The notes: generated by a model not told the origin, from the sequence alone. Shown: positions 20,401 through 32,220, numbered from the stretch's first letter. The stretch is DNA of 64,000 nucleotides from Hanleya hanleyi (GCA_036873755.1 JAVTVY010056966.1:1-64000), one strand, 5' to 3'. Program-made: numbers and translations.

Positions 20401-22131
20401 TGTTCTATACGAAACTTGGTATACAGCATCGATGTATTAAGAGACTTGCAATGAATAACCACATCAGTTCCTCTGAGTGGGGGGAAGGATGGGCGGCCAT
20501 TTTTAATTTATGCAAAATCATTAATGATCTCGTTCTCTGATACCGTTCAAGTGCTCGATGTAAAATTTGGTATACATCATCGATGCATCGAGGGACTTAT
20601 GACAAATGACAGTTCTGGTTTCTCTGATTGGGCGGAAACCTTGGTGGCCATCTTTAATGCAAAATCTTTAAATGATGTATATCTCTGATACCATTTCAAT
20701 GTTCTATATGAAACTTGGTATACAGCATCGATGTATCAAGAGACCTTCAATGTATAACCACATCAATTCCTCTGAGTGGCGGGAAGGATGGGCGGCCATC
20801 TTTAATTTATGCAAAATCATTAATGATCTCTATCTCTGATACCGTTCAAGTACTCGATGTAAAATTTGATATACATGCATTAATAGACTTACGATAAATG
20901 ACAGTTCTGGTGTTTCTGATTGGGCGGAAACCTTGGTGGCCATCTTTAATTTATGCAAAATCTTTAGTGATGTATATCTTTGATACCGTTTCAGTGTTCT
21001 ATATGAAACTTGGTATACAGCATCCATGTATTAGAAGACTTGCAATGAATAACTACATCAGTTCTCCTGAGTGGTGGGAAGGATGGGTGGCCATCTTTAA
21101 TTTATGCGAAATCATTAATGATCTCTATCTCTGATAACTTTCAAATGCTCGATGTAAAATTTGCTATACATCATCGATGCATCAAAAGACTTATGTAATG
21201 AATACCGGTTTCTCTGATTGGATGGAAACCTTAGAGACCATTTCTAAGTACAAAATTTTTCATAATCTGTATATTTGTCACTTGACTGCTTGGTGTTCCT
21301 GAAGTCTTGGTTCAAATTGAATACATTATGAATGGCTGGCGCCCAGAGCCGAGGGGTTTTCTGATGCGCAGCTTCGTATTTACCCCTCATCTGATCTGGC
21401 TGCGGGATCTTAAATCGGCACGTACGTGTGGTCGAGCAGTTATATGGTCGTCCGTCCATCAACAATTTCTTTTCCACATAGTTATGGCGCTTTATCCAGT
21501 CGGTCAAGAATTACTTATTCCTGTTACTATTTGATGGACAACTTTGAAATCTCACATGGACCATGCTTAGTATCTTGCAAATGTGCAGGGTAGTGTCCTT
21601 ATAGTTCTAAGCACATTTATTGTACTTTGCCTATGTCGGCCAACTTGTTTTGCATACTGGTAGGGGTTAGTTTTTGTTGAACAACTCAGAAAATGATGTG
21701 TTTTATGCTTAGTAACTTATAGATGTGCACGAAATATCAAAATTTGGAGTTATTGTCCTTGGTCATCAACCTTAATACATGGTTTCATACATACTACTTG
21801 CATTGCTCAGGCCATAGGCTATCTCGAATATGTTTGGAACTTGGTACAGGCTATTACTTCTGCAAAGCCTGCAAAGCCTGATGCCTAGTGTTCCAAATAC
21901 TTATCTTTCCTTCAACCGTTTCTATGGTGCCATTCTTTTTTAAGACTGAGGCGTCAGTGCACCTTTTACGTGCTACATCCTCTACATTTTCTTCTTCTTC
22001 CAATGATACTGTTCACTATCTCAAAGTAGACAAAGTTCACAAAGTATATACATGTAATAACGGCACAATTACTCTTATCCACAGATGAAAACAGTGATCA
22101 TTACAGGCTACTGTTGAAGACAATGGACTGA
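14445..22131 (+). CDS. tfcp2: CP2-family transcription factor, C-terminal part (last 4 exons)
   Basis: Exons 14445-14494, 15025-15167, 18344-18395 and 22085-22131 join in frame (292 coding bases, about 97 codons) with AG/GT borders and matching phases. Readable peptides: SVRPRLTLYVCQESEA, then VYHAIYLDSARSGELIQKLA, LYSIPADNILDIYIQGPSGI and HVLVTDD, then VVGNVQDDTRFAVEGLK, then DENSDHYRLLLKTMD and stop. This is the C-terminal oligomerisation (ubiquitin-like) region of TFCP2/UBP1 proteins, whose vertebrate members have RPRLTIYVCQES, YHAIYLEE and QGPTGIHVL at the same places. These nuclear factors bind DNA as dimers or tetramers. The poly-Q linker of vertebrate TFCP2 is absent. The exons for the CP2 DNA-binding and SAM-like domains were not found to the left. 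Introns carry several mobile elements. TFCP2 versus UBP1 cannot be separated; invertebrates usually have one such gene. Confidence 0.9.
15025..15167 (+). CDS. tfcp2: TFCP2-type exon: oligomerisation domain core
   Basis: Acceptor AAATTTCAG, donor GTGAGT. It enters in phase 1 (completing V) and leaves in phase 0 after VLVTDD. The 47 full codons include QGPSGIHVLV, the best family match in the gene. Confidence 0.92.
15190..16045 (+). repeat. Intronic repeat with GACCTTGATAAAATAGGTCA units
   Basis: It opens with a hairpin-like CCCCTCTAATTAGAGCGGGG and a TGTCTGTCCGTCCG run. It continues with diverged tandem units that contain GAATTTGACCTTGATAAAAT and AGTCACCAGTTACATAT. The part from about 15750 to 16045 has a direct copy at about 54540-54835, in a RHEB intron. 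Short frames at 15315-16292 are not genes. Confidence 0.65.
16948..18218. mobile_element. 1.27-kb near-perfect palindromic fold-back element
   Basis: The arms of about 640 and 630 bp are reverse complements with almost no spacer; the symmetry centre lies near 17590 (CTCTGCATGTAGATGCAGAG). Ends are TAGTCCGTGAGCTAC and its complement, flanked on both sides by TAC, a possible 3-bp target duplication. The arms match the outer parts of the 9759-12711 element, so this is a shorter member of the same family. It lies in the TFCP2-type intron between exons 15025-15167 and 18344-18395. No transposase. Confidence 0.88.
18344..18395 (+). CDS. tfcp2: TFCP2-type exon: VVGNVQDDTRFAVEGLK
   Basis: Acceptor TGTTTTACAG, donor GTGAGG. 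It enters in phase 0 and leaves in phase 1. It corresponds to the vertebrate segment around NFQEEACF. Confidence 0.88.
18532..19470 (+). mobile_element. Hairpin-plus-CGTC element with about 340-bp tandem units
   Basis: It starts with the hairpin CCCCTCGGCCATTTTGGCCT followed by TACGTCCGTCCG. Units starting AAGTCAGACGCCTAT or AAGTCAGATGCCTAT lie at about 18661, 19003 and 19337; the last is partial. Interior motif: TATGCCCCTTTCGGATGTAA. No coding capacity. Confidence 0.7.
19822..21370 (+). mobile_element. 1.55-kb hairpin-plus-CGTC element, about 155-bp tandem units
   Basis: The left end TTTTTACCCCTCGGCC starts a hairpin followed by CTGTCCGTCCGTCCG. The right end reads GAGCCGAGGGGTTTTCTGAT, so the termini are short inverted repeats. 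The interior carries about seven units marked by CATCTTTAATTTATGC (for example near 20043, 20352, 20787, 20945 and 21097). An inverted copy lies at 52560-54100. The chain of 60-98-codon frames through it is repetitive and not a gene. Confidence 0.78.
21379..21535 (+). mobile_element. Start of a second hairpin-plus-CGTC element, truncated
   Basis: Directly after the previous element comes TTTACCCCTCATCTGATC, then GGCACGTACGTGTGG and GTCGTCCGTCCATCAACAA, the same start architecture. The 3' limit is unclear. Confidence 0.5.
22085..22131 (+). CDS. tfcp2: TFCP2-type last exon with stop codon
   Basis: Acceptor TCTTATCCACAG. Two bases complete the split codon, then ENSDHYRLLLKTMD and TGA at 22129-22131. 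It corresponds to the vertebrate C-terminus NDSYHIILK. Confidence 0.88.
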
Positions 22132-24993
22132 AGAGCAGCTATATCTCCTTGCAGGCCGGCTAGGATGTGACAGAGATTATCCTGAATATGCACATGCTGT
22201 TTTCCCACATAATTTCATGTTTTATGTTATGTGTATGTCAGTTGTATGAGCGGTCCATATTGAAAGATTTTATGAGGTGTCCATAATTAGTTCATATCTA
22301 TATCCTCACCGCAAGTTCTATTATATTTAATGAGAGATCATGAGATGAAAACTACTCAAAATGTGCTCTTATTATATCAAATGTTCGCATTTATGGCCCA
22401 ATCACATGAGTTTTATCATGTTATATGGGCCAACAATTTGCTCTGAGCTGTCAATATTTTATGAGCACCTGGTATCCTTTATGGGTGAATCAGTTTTGCA
22501 TGTGCTGAATGTCATATGCATGTTTGATTTATCAGGAACAGTGTACATGTATATTTGTGTACTAAGTACACATAAGTGGTGTTCGCCTGTTGTTGAAAGG
22601 TTACAGGTCTAATGAATTACCTGTATTGTATTGTCAGTCCGACACTGCAACAGTTCATGGAGAGAAGATAACTCTTCTATCATTCTGTACATTGAATGCT
22701 CGTCTCATTGCCATTTAGAATGTGATGCGAGTGCCATCTGAAAATCACTTTGATTCAGTTCCTCGATTTGCATTTATCCATATAGGTCAGGTGTTGAGTT
22801 CTAGGTGCCATCATCTGAAGCTAATCCATTTGCATAGCAATTCAACACTTCCCTTACATTATGTGGTGAAAAGCACACATTGGTAACAGTACACCAATTA
22901 GCAGTGCACAAAATGGCGCCCAATGTGGGGAATAGCAACTGATCATTAAATAACATCGGCTCAAACTTGATTTAAGAGCACATTGTTGTAATATGGTCCA
23001 TTGGCTTGTATACCAATCAGTTCCCTGTTTGTATATCTATTTTAACCTAGGGGTTGATGGCAAGATTTCTTTGGGCAAATTCCCTTACAGGACTACCAGA
23101 TTGTGTCATTAGAAAACTAGTAGTATGGAGATATGTGTGGTTGTTCATTGGGCAACATTCTCGGAAGCATTAAGTTGTTCTGATTAACCATTTGGTCATC
23201 CTATATGAGATGAACATCTACTTTCCATGCACTCACGATTGTGCCCTCGCACTGATGGACGCCTAACATGGTCACTCCCATTGTTTTTCAACGAATACTA
23301 TGTAACCCCCAACATCCTCTGCTATATGTTCCCTTGTATCACTGCACATGAACACTGATCTAGTCCTTATTGATACACATGAACACTGATATAGTCGCTA
23401 ATTTGCTGTCTCTTCATCTCAGATTTTCTTTGTCCGATTTCTCCTTGTCCCGGTGAAAGAAATAACCAATTTACATGTAATGATCATTTTTGCCATTCTT
23501 TAGTTCAAGCTTGTCAAGTCTACTGTGTAGAAGTCATTATTCTGTTCAATGCCATGCCCACATGTTCAACCTGGCCTTTCAGCAGTTGTTACTATATATG
23601 AAGGACATGCTAGATGTCTAGGAATACCACCTGTTATCAAAAGTTTCACCTCCTAATGCATCATAACTCTGTCATGTCCAGACAAACTTGAAAAAGATAA
23701 ATGCAGACAATAGTGTTACCACCATTAGGCAGACTCCTGAGGTTCAATGAAATCTTGTTATATTAGCACGTCTATTCAGTTGTAGATACTCCAGTGGTGG
23801 GACACATTTTACTTTGACTTTTATGTGTGTTCATACATGATGAAATTATAGCAGACCATTGAATGGTTTTGAGATATATAAATATATATATATATATCTG
23901 TGTTAGAATAAAAGTATATTCTCTCATCATAGGGTTAGTCAATTTTTAAAAGTACTGCCAACCAGTAGACTCTGATGCTGGTGAATGTGTAGATATGTGT
24001 GAGAGGTTGTTGTGAATATACATTATTACAGTGCTTTTGTCTATACTATTCTGTGATTAAGTTTCACCTATCGTTTCTCAGGATTGTAATTCTCTCATTG
24101 TACCTCACAGACCAACTTTTCTCACATCACACTCGCAACTAAATCCCCTATCCTTGACATAGCATTTTGATGGAGAGAGAATTATATATTAAAACAAGGC
24201 CTTAATCACAGGACAGAACTAATTATGTACAACAGCATAAAGGTTACCTGCTTCTTGTTACCATATTTGAACTTCTGTTCCACTAAATTTTTTTGTACAC
24301 TTCTGTTAATTACAAAGTGTTGTGGGGTAAAATGTATTGACTGATAGAATTGATTACATTGTATATTAGCTAGAATACCTGTTAAATCACATATCCTGTG
24401 GTATTTATTTCTGTAACAATATAGGGATGTAGAATCTAGGTAACCCAAGATCTTATATGATGGAAATGCCATGTAAAAGTTTGTGTGAGCTGTTTGTCGG
24501 TATTCTCTGAGATACCATAATAAGCCACTCATGCCAAATTCTGCCCTTTAATTTGACTGGTGTTTGATTGACAGAAATTTAGAACTTTCCTCGAGACAGT
24601 TTGTCGGCGGCGGCAAACTTTTAACTTTATGGAGAAGAACGTTTATCACACCTGATGCCATATTTCGATATATTTTCTCCATAATGTTGGTCTTTATGCC
24701 CCTCTGTGTAATTGCAAGTGTCATCATTTGTAAGTTGTTACTCCCAGATAGCCACTTCATTGACTAACAGATGTAGTTTGTAAGTCGCATGGGATTCTGG
24801 GCCTCTCCAGGATGTCTTGAGAGGGGGTCATTTCTTATGTTTACTTGTTAGACATGTTAGAGAGGTCAGTACTGGGCTGTCCAACATAGGAAAATAACAT
24901 ACGGATGGGAGTGGTCAGAGAGATTGTTTACACCCAATGTCACTCTTGACTCTGAAAGTGAACTATATTCACTTGGGTATTTTGGGGTAAAAA
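22132..24993 (+). other. Probable 3' UTR and downstream flank of the TFCP2-type gene
   Basis: No coding region seen. Possible poly(A) signals are ATTAAA near 22945 and AATAAA at 23907-23912; neither can be chosen from sequence alone. A TA run lies at 23873-23897. The open frames at 24206-24767 on both strands are unsupported. Confidence 0.4.
23873..23897. repeat. (TA)n-rich microsatellite
   Basis: Mostly TA dinucleotides with a short interruption. Confidence 0.85.
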
Positions 24994-25330
24994 AATAAAT
25001 TTTTGTCTTTATTTTATACCAGAAGCAAATGAACTACAAGTGTGTATCATTAGATTAGAGTAGCTGGACAGCACTACACAGGTCAAACAGCCTACACCAG
25101 TAGACTCTTGCACAGTCCCCACCCAAGCAAGACAAAATGCAAAGGTGCCATGCGGGTTTTCATGGGTGTGACTAATTATGTATGTTTTATAGGCTGAGTA
25201 CTCAAATTCCAGCATCAGCTCATCTCCCATGATGCAACACTTGATTTATGTTTTGAATCTGCATGAACACGACACATACTAAACTTACTGTGCACCTATG
25301 TCACACGAGTAGAAGCAAGGAGGCCTTGAC
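24994..25330. repeat. Dispersed repeat, copy 1 (partner 36990-37335)
   Basis: It shares GACTCTTGCACAGTC, TTCCAGCATCAGCTCATCTC and CTGCATGAACAC in the same order with 36990-37335. The copies are diverged and in direct orientation. Confidence 0.65.
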
Positions 25331-25679
25331 CAATGCCATCTAGCTGTAGCTAGTTCATTGAAAGGATGCAGACTTTTAGTTCATTTGCTTGTGGAAACTT
25401 TCATATGTAACCAAAACTACCAGTACTCCTTTCATGTACATGTATACCACCACCAAGTCGTGGCGAACATATTCATTATGAGATGGGATGATTGTGTCTT
25501 TCAGGGATACCCCATGACATGAGGAATGAAACATACGGTTGATTTTGAGGTCAAAATGTCATTGAATTCCCAAACCAGCTAGGCAATGCTGTATTATCAC
25601 GGGTGGGTTACCTTAACTATTCTTGAGGTAACCTGTATGGGTTACACATATTCAGAGACCTGTTAAAACAAGGGCTTTT

Positions 25680-25830
25680 AGGGTTCATACTCCATGTAAG
25701 GAGCACGAGACAATGCATACAATAGCCAAGTCTGGGGACAACAATATGTCTAGACTTTTGCCTTTTCAGCGACACAAAGACTCGGACAATAGCTTCCTAC
25801 ATGCAGTATCTACCGTTTTTAGGGGACCCG
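25680..25830. repeat. Dispersed repeat, copy 1 (partner 31285-31425)
   Basis: Runs such as GAGACAATGCATACAATAGC and CCTTTTCAGCGACACAAAGA are shared with 31285-31425, in direct orientation and with roughly 90 percent identity by eye. Confidence 0.75.
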
Positions 25831-26209
25831 GGTCCCCTTAAATCAAGTTTGCGTAACCTCAAGGCAACCATTTCAGCCATTCACCATGACATCCCTACAC
25901 TGTATTTTGGGGTAGTAAATTTGTTGCCCTCACAACAAACAGATTTTAGAGATTTTAATTTTGATGTGCATGTATGGGTTTCGTTTTAAGTCACTTGCTC
26001 CAACCTCCTCAGTTTTATTGACAATTAAGTTTCATGACCTGCACACCCAAAACAATTTCCGTCCCCCCCTCCCTTTTTTTTATAAACTTTTTTCGTTCAA
26101 GTAATCCCAATGTGGTCACTACATTCAACCCAAAACTGACAGAACAGACTTAGAATGAAAAATATTCAGTCATTTTTTTTTAAATGTTCAGGTTTTGAAT
26201 TGAACACAT

Positions 26210-26560
26210 TTTGAAACAAAATATTGTTGATTGCTGTTTTTTGAAGGCAGAATGCTGCCTTAGATTAAAATTGTTATTGTCACATGTCACCTACCCAAAT
26301 TTGGATGAAGGTCAAGGACTCCAAAATCAGAAGATTCTAAAAAAAAAAAATCACGATATTTTTGTCTGCAGACAAGTCATGTACCAAAATTTAGGTCAAG
26401 GGTCAATGACCCCAAAATCAGGATTTTTTTTTTTTTTTGTGTTAGGATGTCTTGTGCTGGTGGTGTACATTGCACACAATATCCAAGGGGAAATTAGAGC
26501 TCGAGTCTTGATATTTGGCAGTGTGGTCTTGTGTGAGCCTCTAGGCTAAATTCAGTTCAT
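26210..26560 (+). repeat. Diverged copy of the GGTCA-rich repeat family
   Basis: Repeated phrases of the form ACCAAAATTTAGGTCAAGG and TGACCCCAAAATCAGGA match the tandem units at 42008-43430. The open frame 26211-26549 is not a gene. Confidence 0.55.
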
Positions 26561-27581
26561 ACTGACCAGGACCTTCTGTCAATGGTCACGGAGGTCAAAA
26601 TGTGAACAGGCCCTATTTGCTTGTGAACACTATATCAAGTTTTCAATGCCGACTTATAAGACCCAATAATTCAAGTGACTTTTACCTATTTTCAAAGGTC
26701 GCCAATATAAAAATAAATCTATTTTCAATATCTCGAGAATAGAGGGAGATGGAGACTGGATATTTGGCGCAATACGAAGCTATGTCATATTCACTGTACG
26801 ATATCTGAGGGACAACTTGACCAGGAAGTAATATACCCTCCTGAACATTATTTTGGACTATTCTACATACTTGAGCTTTAGAGAATTTGAGTAGCGACGG
26901 TAACATGCTCCTTCAGACAGGTTGGCCAGCAGGAAACCTGCTAGCTACTCCGCTTGTTAAAGCAGGATTTCCACTAACATTTGAAGTTACCGGAGCAGTC
27001 ATTTACAGTGTGTGTAAATCTCGTTGAAAATAGCTGGCTACAGATAGCTTAACCCGGCACCTACTATCCCTTGTTGAAAACACTTAACGTTGGTGTATAT
27101 TAAATGAAAATCTTTCTTTAATACAGGAGTATATAGAACAGATACTTGGAGGTTGAATGAGGTCTTGATGTCTCCTAACTAATAGTTTAAATTTTGTTAC
27201 ATATATTCATTACTGGTACAGGTGTGAAAGAACTCTGATGAATGTGTACATATTAAAGAATAACCGGTCATCTTCATCACATTCAACGTGCAGAAAACAG
27301 CAGCAGATGTTATTTTTCAATACAGTGTAAATTATATGAATCAGCTGATCAATGTAATAAAGGATTCTGTACAGATTAATTAAGTTGGCATTTGTCCGTT
27401 TAATGAACGTTGAAGCATAAACAGTGACACCTTCAGGTCATACAGTTGTCGAAGCTTAAGCCCACTCTGGTGCAACTTCTTGGAATTCAGTGACAAATTG
27501 ACTCGGTCAATCTTACTGGTTCTCTTTGCGACCACATGCAAGTTTGGTGTTCTATGTCATAATGAGAAAAAGGAGATGCAC

Positions 27582-28220
27582 ATGTTGACAATACCCCATG
27601 GCCAAGGGGCAACATGAACTCTGTAAAGCACTGAATCCCTTGGCCTTGGTTGGTTCATCGTGAGTGAAATAATGCTGAAAGCAATGTTAAATCCTATTCA
27701 CTCAATCACTCACTCCTTGGCCTTCGGTGTATTCAAATATTTAAGGAATGAATAATTGGTGATCAACTTGCAATTGTGCAACATCATGCAATTGCATGTT
27801 GACAATACCCCATAGCCAAGGGGCAACATGAACTGTGCAAAGCACTGAACCCCTTAGCCTTGGTTGGTTCATCGCGATATGACAATACTGAAAGCGATGT
27901 TAAATCCTATTCAATGACTCACCCCTTGGCCTTGGGTGTATTCAAATATTTGCTAAGGAATAAATAATTGGTGATCAGCTTGCAATTGTGCAAGATAAGG
28001 CAATTGCATGTTGACAATACCCCATGGCCAAGGGGCAACATGAACTGTGCATTGAAAGCACTGAAACCCTTGGCCTTGGTTGGTTCATCGCGATATGACA
28101 AATAATGCTGAAAGCGATGTTAATTCCTATTCACTTAATCACTCACCCCTTGGCCGTATTCAAATATTTGTTAAGGAATAAATAATTGGTGATAGCTTGC
28201 AACTGTGCAACATCAAGCAT
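27582..28220 (+). repeat. Three-copy 213-bp tandem array carrying a SINE-like tail
   Basis: Units start at 27582, 27795 and 28008 with CATGTTGACAATACCCCAT. Each contains the paired arms CCAAGGGGC and CCCCTTGGCC-like segments, and a tail reading CTGAAAGCGATGTTAAATCC followed by TATTCA and CACT-type motifs. That tail matches the 3' tails of the SINEs at 37678-37891 and 41441-41810. Confidence 0.8.
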
Positions 28221-28305
28221 ACATGTGTGACAAGTTCAGGCATACATGTATAGTCATTCTCAAGATAAGGGGGTTCATATATGACAATCCCTGAGCTCAT
28301 GACCA

Positions 28306-28335
28306 GGGGCCGATTTCTCGAAAGTCAACTTAAGT
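28306..28335. repeat. 30-bp terminal-type inverted repeat, left (partner 38807-38836)
   Basis: GGGGCCGATTTCTCGAAAGT followed by CAACTTAAGT is the reverse complement of 38807-38836 with one mismatch in 30. Both sites are followed inward by several more ACTTAAGT motifs. Confidence 0.75.
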
Positions 28336-28519
28336 GCAAAAATGGTACTTAAGTCCGTAAATTGACTTAAATGAGCGATAAATGACTTAAGTGCATTCCC
28401 CGAAACTTTTCTTAGCAAATAAATTGCTTCAAATTTGCTTAACTTTAAGTCTGGTCAGAGGTGACTTAAGTATATTTTAAAATGCTTAAGTACCAAAAAA
28501 AATAATTCAAGATGGCCGT

Positions 28520-30260
28520 CATAATGCTCGTTTCAGTGGATAAAAAATGCAAAATATCCAATAGAAGGTGAAATTTACGCAAATCGTCGAAGGTGATACA
28601 AAAGTGAGTCGAAAATCAATCACATACAACTCGATTTTAATGAGAAAACGTATTGAAATTTGTTTGAAATGGCGTTTTGGTGTATCTGAATGGCAAGGAG
28701 CACCTCTCTCTGAATGCTGATTGATCAGGTATGGTATATTGATCAGGTAGGCCCTAAGCGTATTGACAGTTATGTGTTTGATTCAGTTGTTGACGATGTT
28801 TTCTCTCACACTCTGTCATCATGCATGCGAACTGCCGACGCTTGTGTGATTCAATTTGATGTATGTTCCGAGATTGACAGCGTTAATTACATATGATAAT
28901 CAGTGTATTATGAAGATAAGATCGCTCATGAATCAATTTGCATGTTAGCTACAGGTTACTTGTTGAGATATTTGATACATTTTCGGAATTTGGGAGAAAA
29001 ACTAACCGTTTGACGCAGTCGATTCCCGCACTCGGCGATCAACAAACACGAGCGCCTCCTACAACTAAGCAGGTCGCACGAATCACCTCCCTTCACGAGG
29101 GTTCATATGGGGGCGTTCTCCAGCCGCACTTTTCTTTCAGACCTTAATGTCTCCAATCCATGTATTGAATTGCTCAATTGATAATTTTGTATGAACAATA
29201 TATATAGTTCAGAACATTTTTTTGCTGGTATTAGTCTCTGAATCTCCAAACATTTGTTTTTTGAGGCAAATAAATATTTAATTATTATACTTACAAAAAT
29301 GAATTAATATCTTCACAGAACAAAATAATTGATCAAGTTACAGTTTACAAGAGAATTTGTTTAAAATAAAAACATTAGAGATGTTAGAGGTGTAGATATC
29401 CATACAGAAAAGTATGTTTGCCTCGACTTCTAGGTTTTAATATAAAACATATTTCAATACTTCAATAAAAAAAAATATAAATACCTTTTAATGTACATTT
29501 TGATTCCAACTTACTGACTGAACCAGAGATATTCCTTTCTCACACATTTACAATGCATTCCTCTCCAGCAATCAATAATGACATTTTTCAGCCTTATTTG
29601 CAAGAGTCAAAACTTTATAAAATAATCTTATAAGATATATTTTGTGAGTTGATTCCATGCTTTCTTGTTTCTGTATAATTGTTCGGGAGACAGGTAAGAA
29701 AATAGTCTTGTATACTGTGTTAAGAAAATAATCCTGTTACACTCAAACATTTTTTGCACAGAAGATTATCTTGAAAATAACCTCAGTTTGACAAAAGTAA
29801 TTAAGGAAATAGCTCAAAACAATATAAATGTTATTACTTTTCTTAAAAACAACATTTTGGGGTGTTTTATATAAAATTGTTAGAATCATTTGTCATTTTT
29901 TATGTGGGACAGTTGTATTTAACCATCAACAGTGCTATATACAAAAATGAGTTGTCTTTTTCTGGCTTATACCTACAATACTCCAAAGATGGATCCTGCA
30001 AATTTATGCACAGAATGGGTTCTGACAGATGGAACACTCATGGCTATACATGTACATGTATGACAGTTCAATATTGCACTTTTTGCATTCAGTGATATTT
30101 TTTCTACACGATTGATTTATTTGTCAGTTGTTTAATCTCGACATATGCCTACTCTAATTGTTTGTACAAAATCTCTGATAGCAGCTTAGTTTATGCTAGT
30201 CAAGATAAAACTTATTATTTACTTCTGGTGGAATGATGTTATAAACCTAATCCGAATTTC
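28520..30260. other. Intergenic stretch, no gene seen
   Basis: AT-rich, with only short unsupported frames (28714-28896, 28938-29147, 29862-30095). No splice-supported exon or recognisable domain. Confidence 0.4.
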
Positions 30261-30611
30261 GCACATTATTGAGAGAACAAAGGACCAGTGATTTCAGTTG
30301 ATCAGCTACTAGTTGGTATAATTTCACTTTGACCTATCTGTTAGCCCAGGAGAATATTTTGAACTGCTTATAATTGACATAATTTTTTAAAGATGTGCTA
30401 TATTTTTCAGTACCAGTATTCAAAGAAAGTGTCATAATGCTTGAAATAATGTATAATTCTGGAAATATTACATGAAAATTTGCCAGCTATCTAAGTTAAA
30501 AATTTCTCCTGAGTTAAAAGATAGAACAAGTGAATTATGAAAACCACTACATCAGCTGAAATCACTGGTCACAACATGGACATACTTTTCTTTGTATTAT
30601 CAATAATGTGC
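30261..30611. mobile_element. MITE-like element with GCACATTATT inverted ends
   Basis: The left end GCACATTATTGAGAGAACAA and following CCAGTGATTTCAG are matched in reverse complement at 30548-30611. The interior is about 250 bp and AT-rich. A 54-bp hairpin with the same ends lies at 50997-51050. Confidence 0.6.
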
Positions 30612-30884
30612 AAAAGGCAGATTCCAATAAAATTAGACTGGGTTTCCATAGATTTAGTGCTTAAAGCTCGAAACAATAAGCAGTAGGAACTGGTACATCA
30701 GAGCTTCAAATCCCCACTCAATATTCTATTCTAGAGGGTACACAAAGGATTTCCACATTATTCTGTTCAGATCAACTACAAGAACTATTTTAGTGAGAGT
30801 ACATGTGAAGATTGACTATGGTCAGAGATGCCAAACAAATTATCATGAATGAAATATGTTCCACGGTCAAAATCAGCATGTCCA

Positions 30885-31075
30885 TAGACCCTAAAATGGA
30901 ATTGTTATTCAGGAATAAAGGTAATAAATTACTTGAGTCTCTGATATTGCAAAGTTAAATGTTATTCAGTTGAAAATTGATGATTTATAACAAATTTATT
31001 GTTTCAAGCTTAAAGTGATCTATAATCAAGATAATACACATACATGTATCACCAGGGGTAAGATGTATACATGTG
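30885..31075. repeat. Inverted dispersed repeat, left (partner 36105-36300)
   Basis: From CCTAAAATGGAATTGTTAT to ACATGTATCACCAGGGGTAA this is the reverse complement of about 36105-36300, with moderate divergence. The pair encloses the minisatellite region. Confidence 0.7.
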
Positions 31076-31284
31076 AAACATTTCCAAATTTCAACTGTAC
31101 ATATGTGTGTTTGTGTTTATAACACACTACCTGTAATTCTGGTAGTGCCTTTTGACTTATTTGTACAAATTGTATGATGATTGTTTGAGTAATATCTGAG
31201 CTGAAGGTGTATTAGATAGGCCTGCAGTCAATTAAATCCATTTCGCATGTCAAGAAAAGGAAACATTATTTTTTATGACAGTAT

Positions 31285-31425
31285 TCTGGGTTCATACTTC
31301 ATGTAAGCATCACGAGACAATGCATACAATAGCCAAGTCTGGGGACAACAATGTGTCTAGACCTGTGCCTTTTCAGCGACACAAAGACCCAGACAATAGT
31401 TCCTACATGAAGTATCGACCGTATG
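31285..31425. repeat. Dispersed repeat, copy 2
   Basis: Direct copy of 25680-25830. Confidence 0.75.
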
Positions 31426-32027
31426 CTGAGCAATAAAAGCCAATATATTGTGACAAGGTATCCACATAACACATTTAGAAAAAATCCATTAATCTGTTAT
31501 AATTTTGTTGTGCCCTGAATTTTTTTTTTTTTTACATTTAAGTGTTGAATAATGTGAACCCTGCCATTGGATGGATGTTCATCTGTTACAGTATGTGGTA
31601 TACATATTACTGGTAATTTGGATAAAATTTCTAAATCCATCAAGAAATTAAAGCTGTGGGCTTTTCTGGAATATTTCACCTGATTGACTGTTCAGGGGAT
31701 TGAACTAAGTGAGCTAACCAATTCATAGAATATAAGGCCATTCATAATAAATTGCATTTTTCAGGTAATGAATTTCATCAAAAGATGAGTAGGTAGGTTG
31801 GTCGGTTGGCTTATATTATTTGTTTGATTGTTTTGCTCGTACAGCATATATCGCGTACAATGATATGCTTTAACAAGCGTTCTGAGAACCCCAACATCTC
31901 GCCTTGCGGGGTCATCCGCCAAAGGTGCAGCAGTATTGAAAGCATACATGTAGAGCAAACAATAAGGTCTGGAATAAGTGATGCGGTACAGATAATGTCT
32001 GGAATAGATTATCTGGTACAGACAATA

Positions 32028-32220
32028 ACATCAGTCCCATGTGGGATTACTGGCAAAAGTTAATCCCATGTAGGATGGATAGGTCAGTGCAGTCGGATTA
32101 CTGGTACATAGGGCATTCCAGTGTGAGATTACTGCCGGGTGGACCAGTCCCATGTTATTACTGATGGATAGTCCTCTGTGGGATTACTGCTGGATAGTCC
32201 AGTCCCAAGTGGGATTACTA
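32028..32220. repeat. Degenerate GGGATTACTG/CAGTCCCATGTG tandem repeat
   Basis: Variants of CAGTCCCATGTGGGATTACT recur about every 45-60 bases and lead directly into the minisatellite. Confidence 0.65.

Noticed and set aside
19809..21134. Chain of 60-98-codon frames as a protein with IFNLCEI-type repeats
   Set aside because: Frames follow the 155-bp tandem units of a mobile element and are interrupted by stops and frame changes.
27582..28220. CRISPR-like repeat array
   Set aside because: Three contiguous 213-bp copies without spacers in a eukaryotic context; a simple tandem array.
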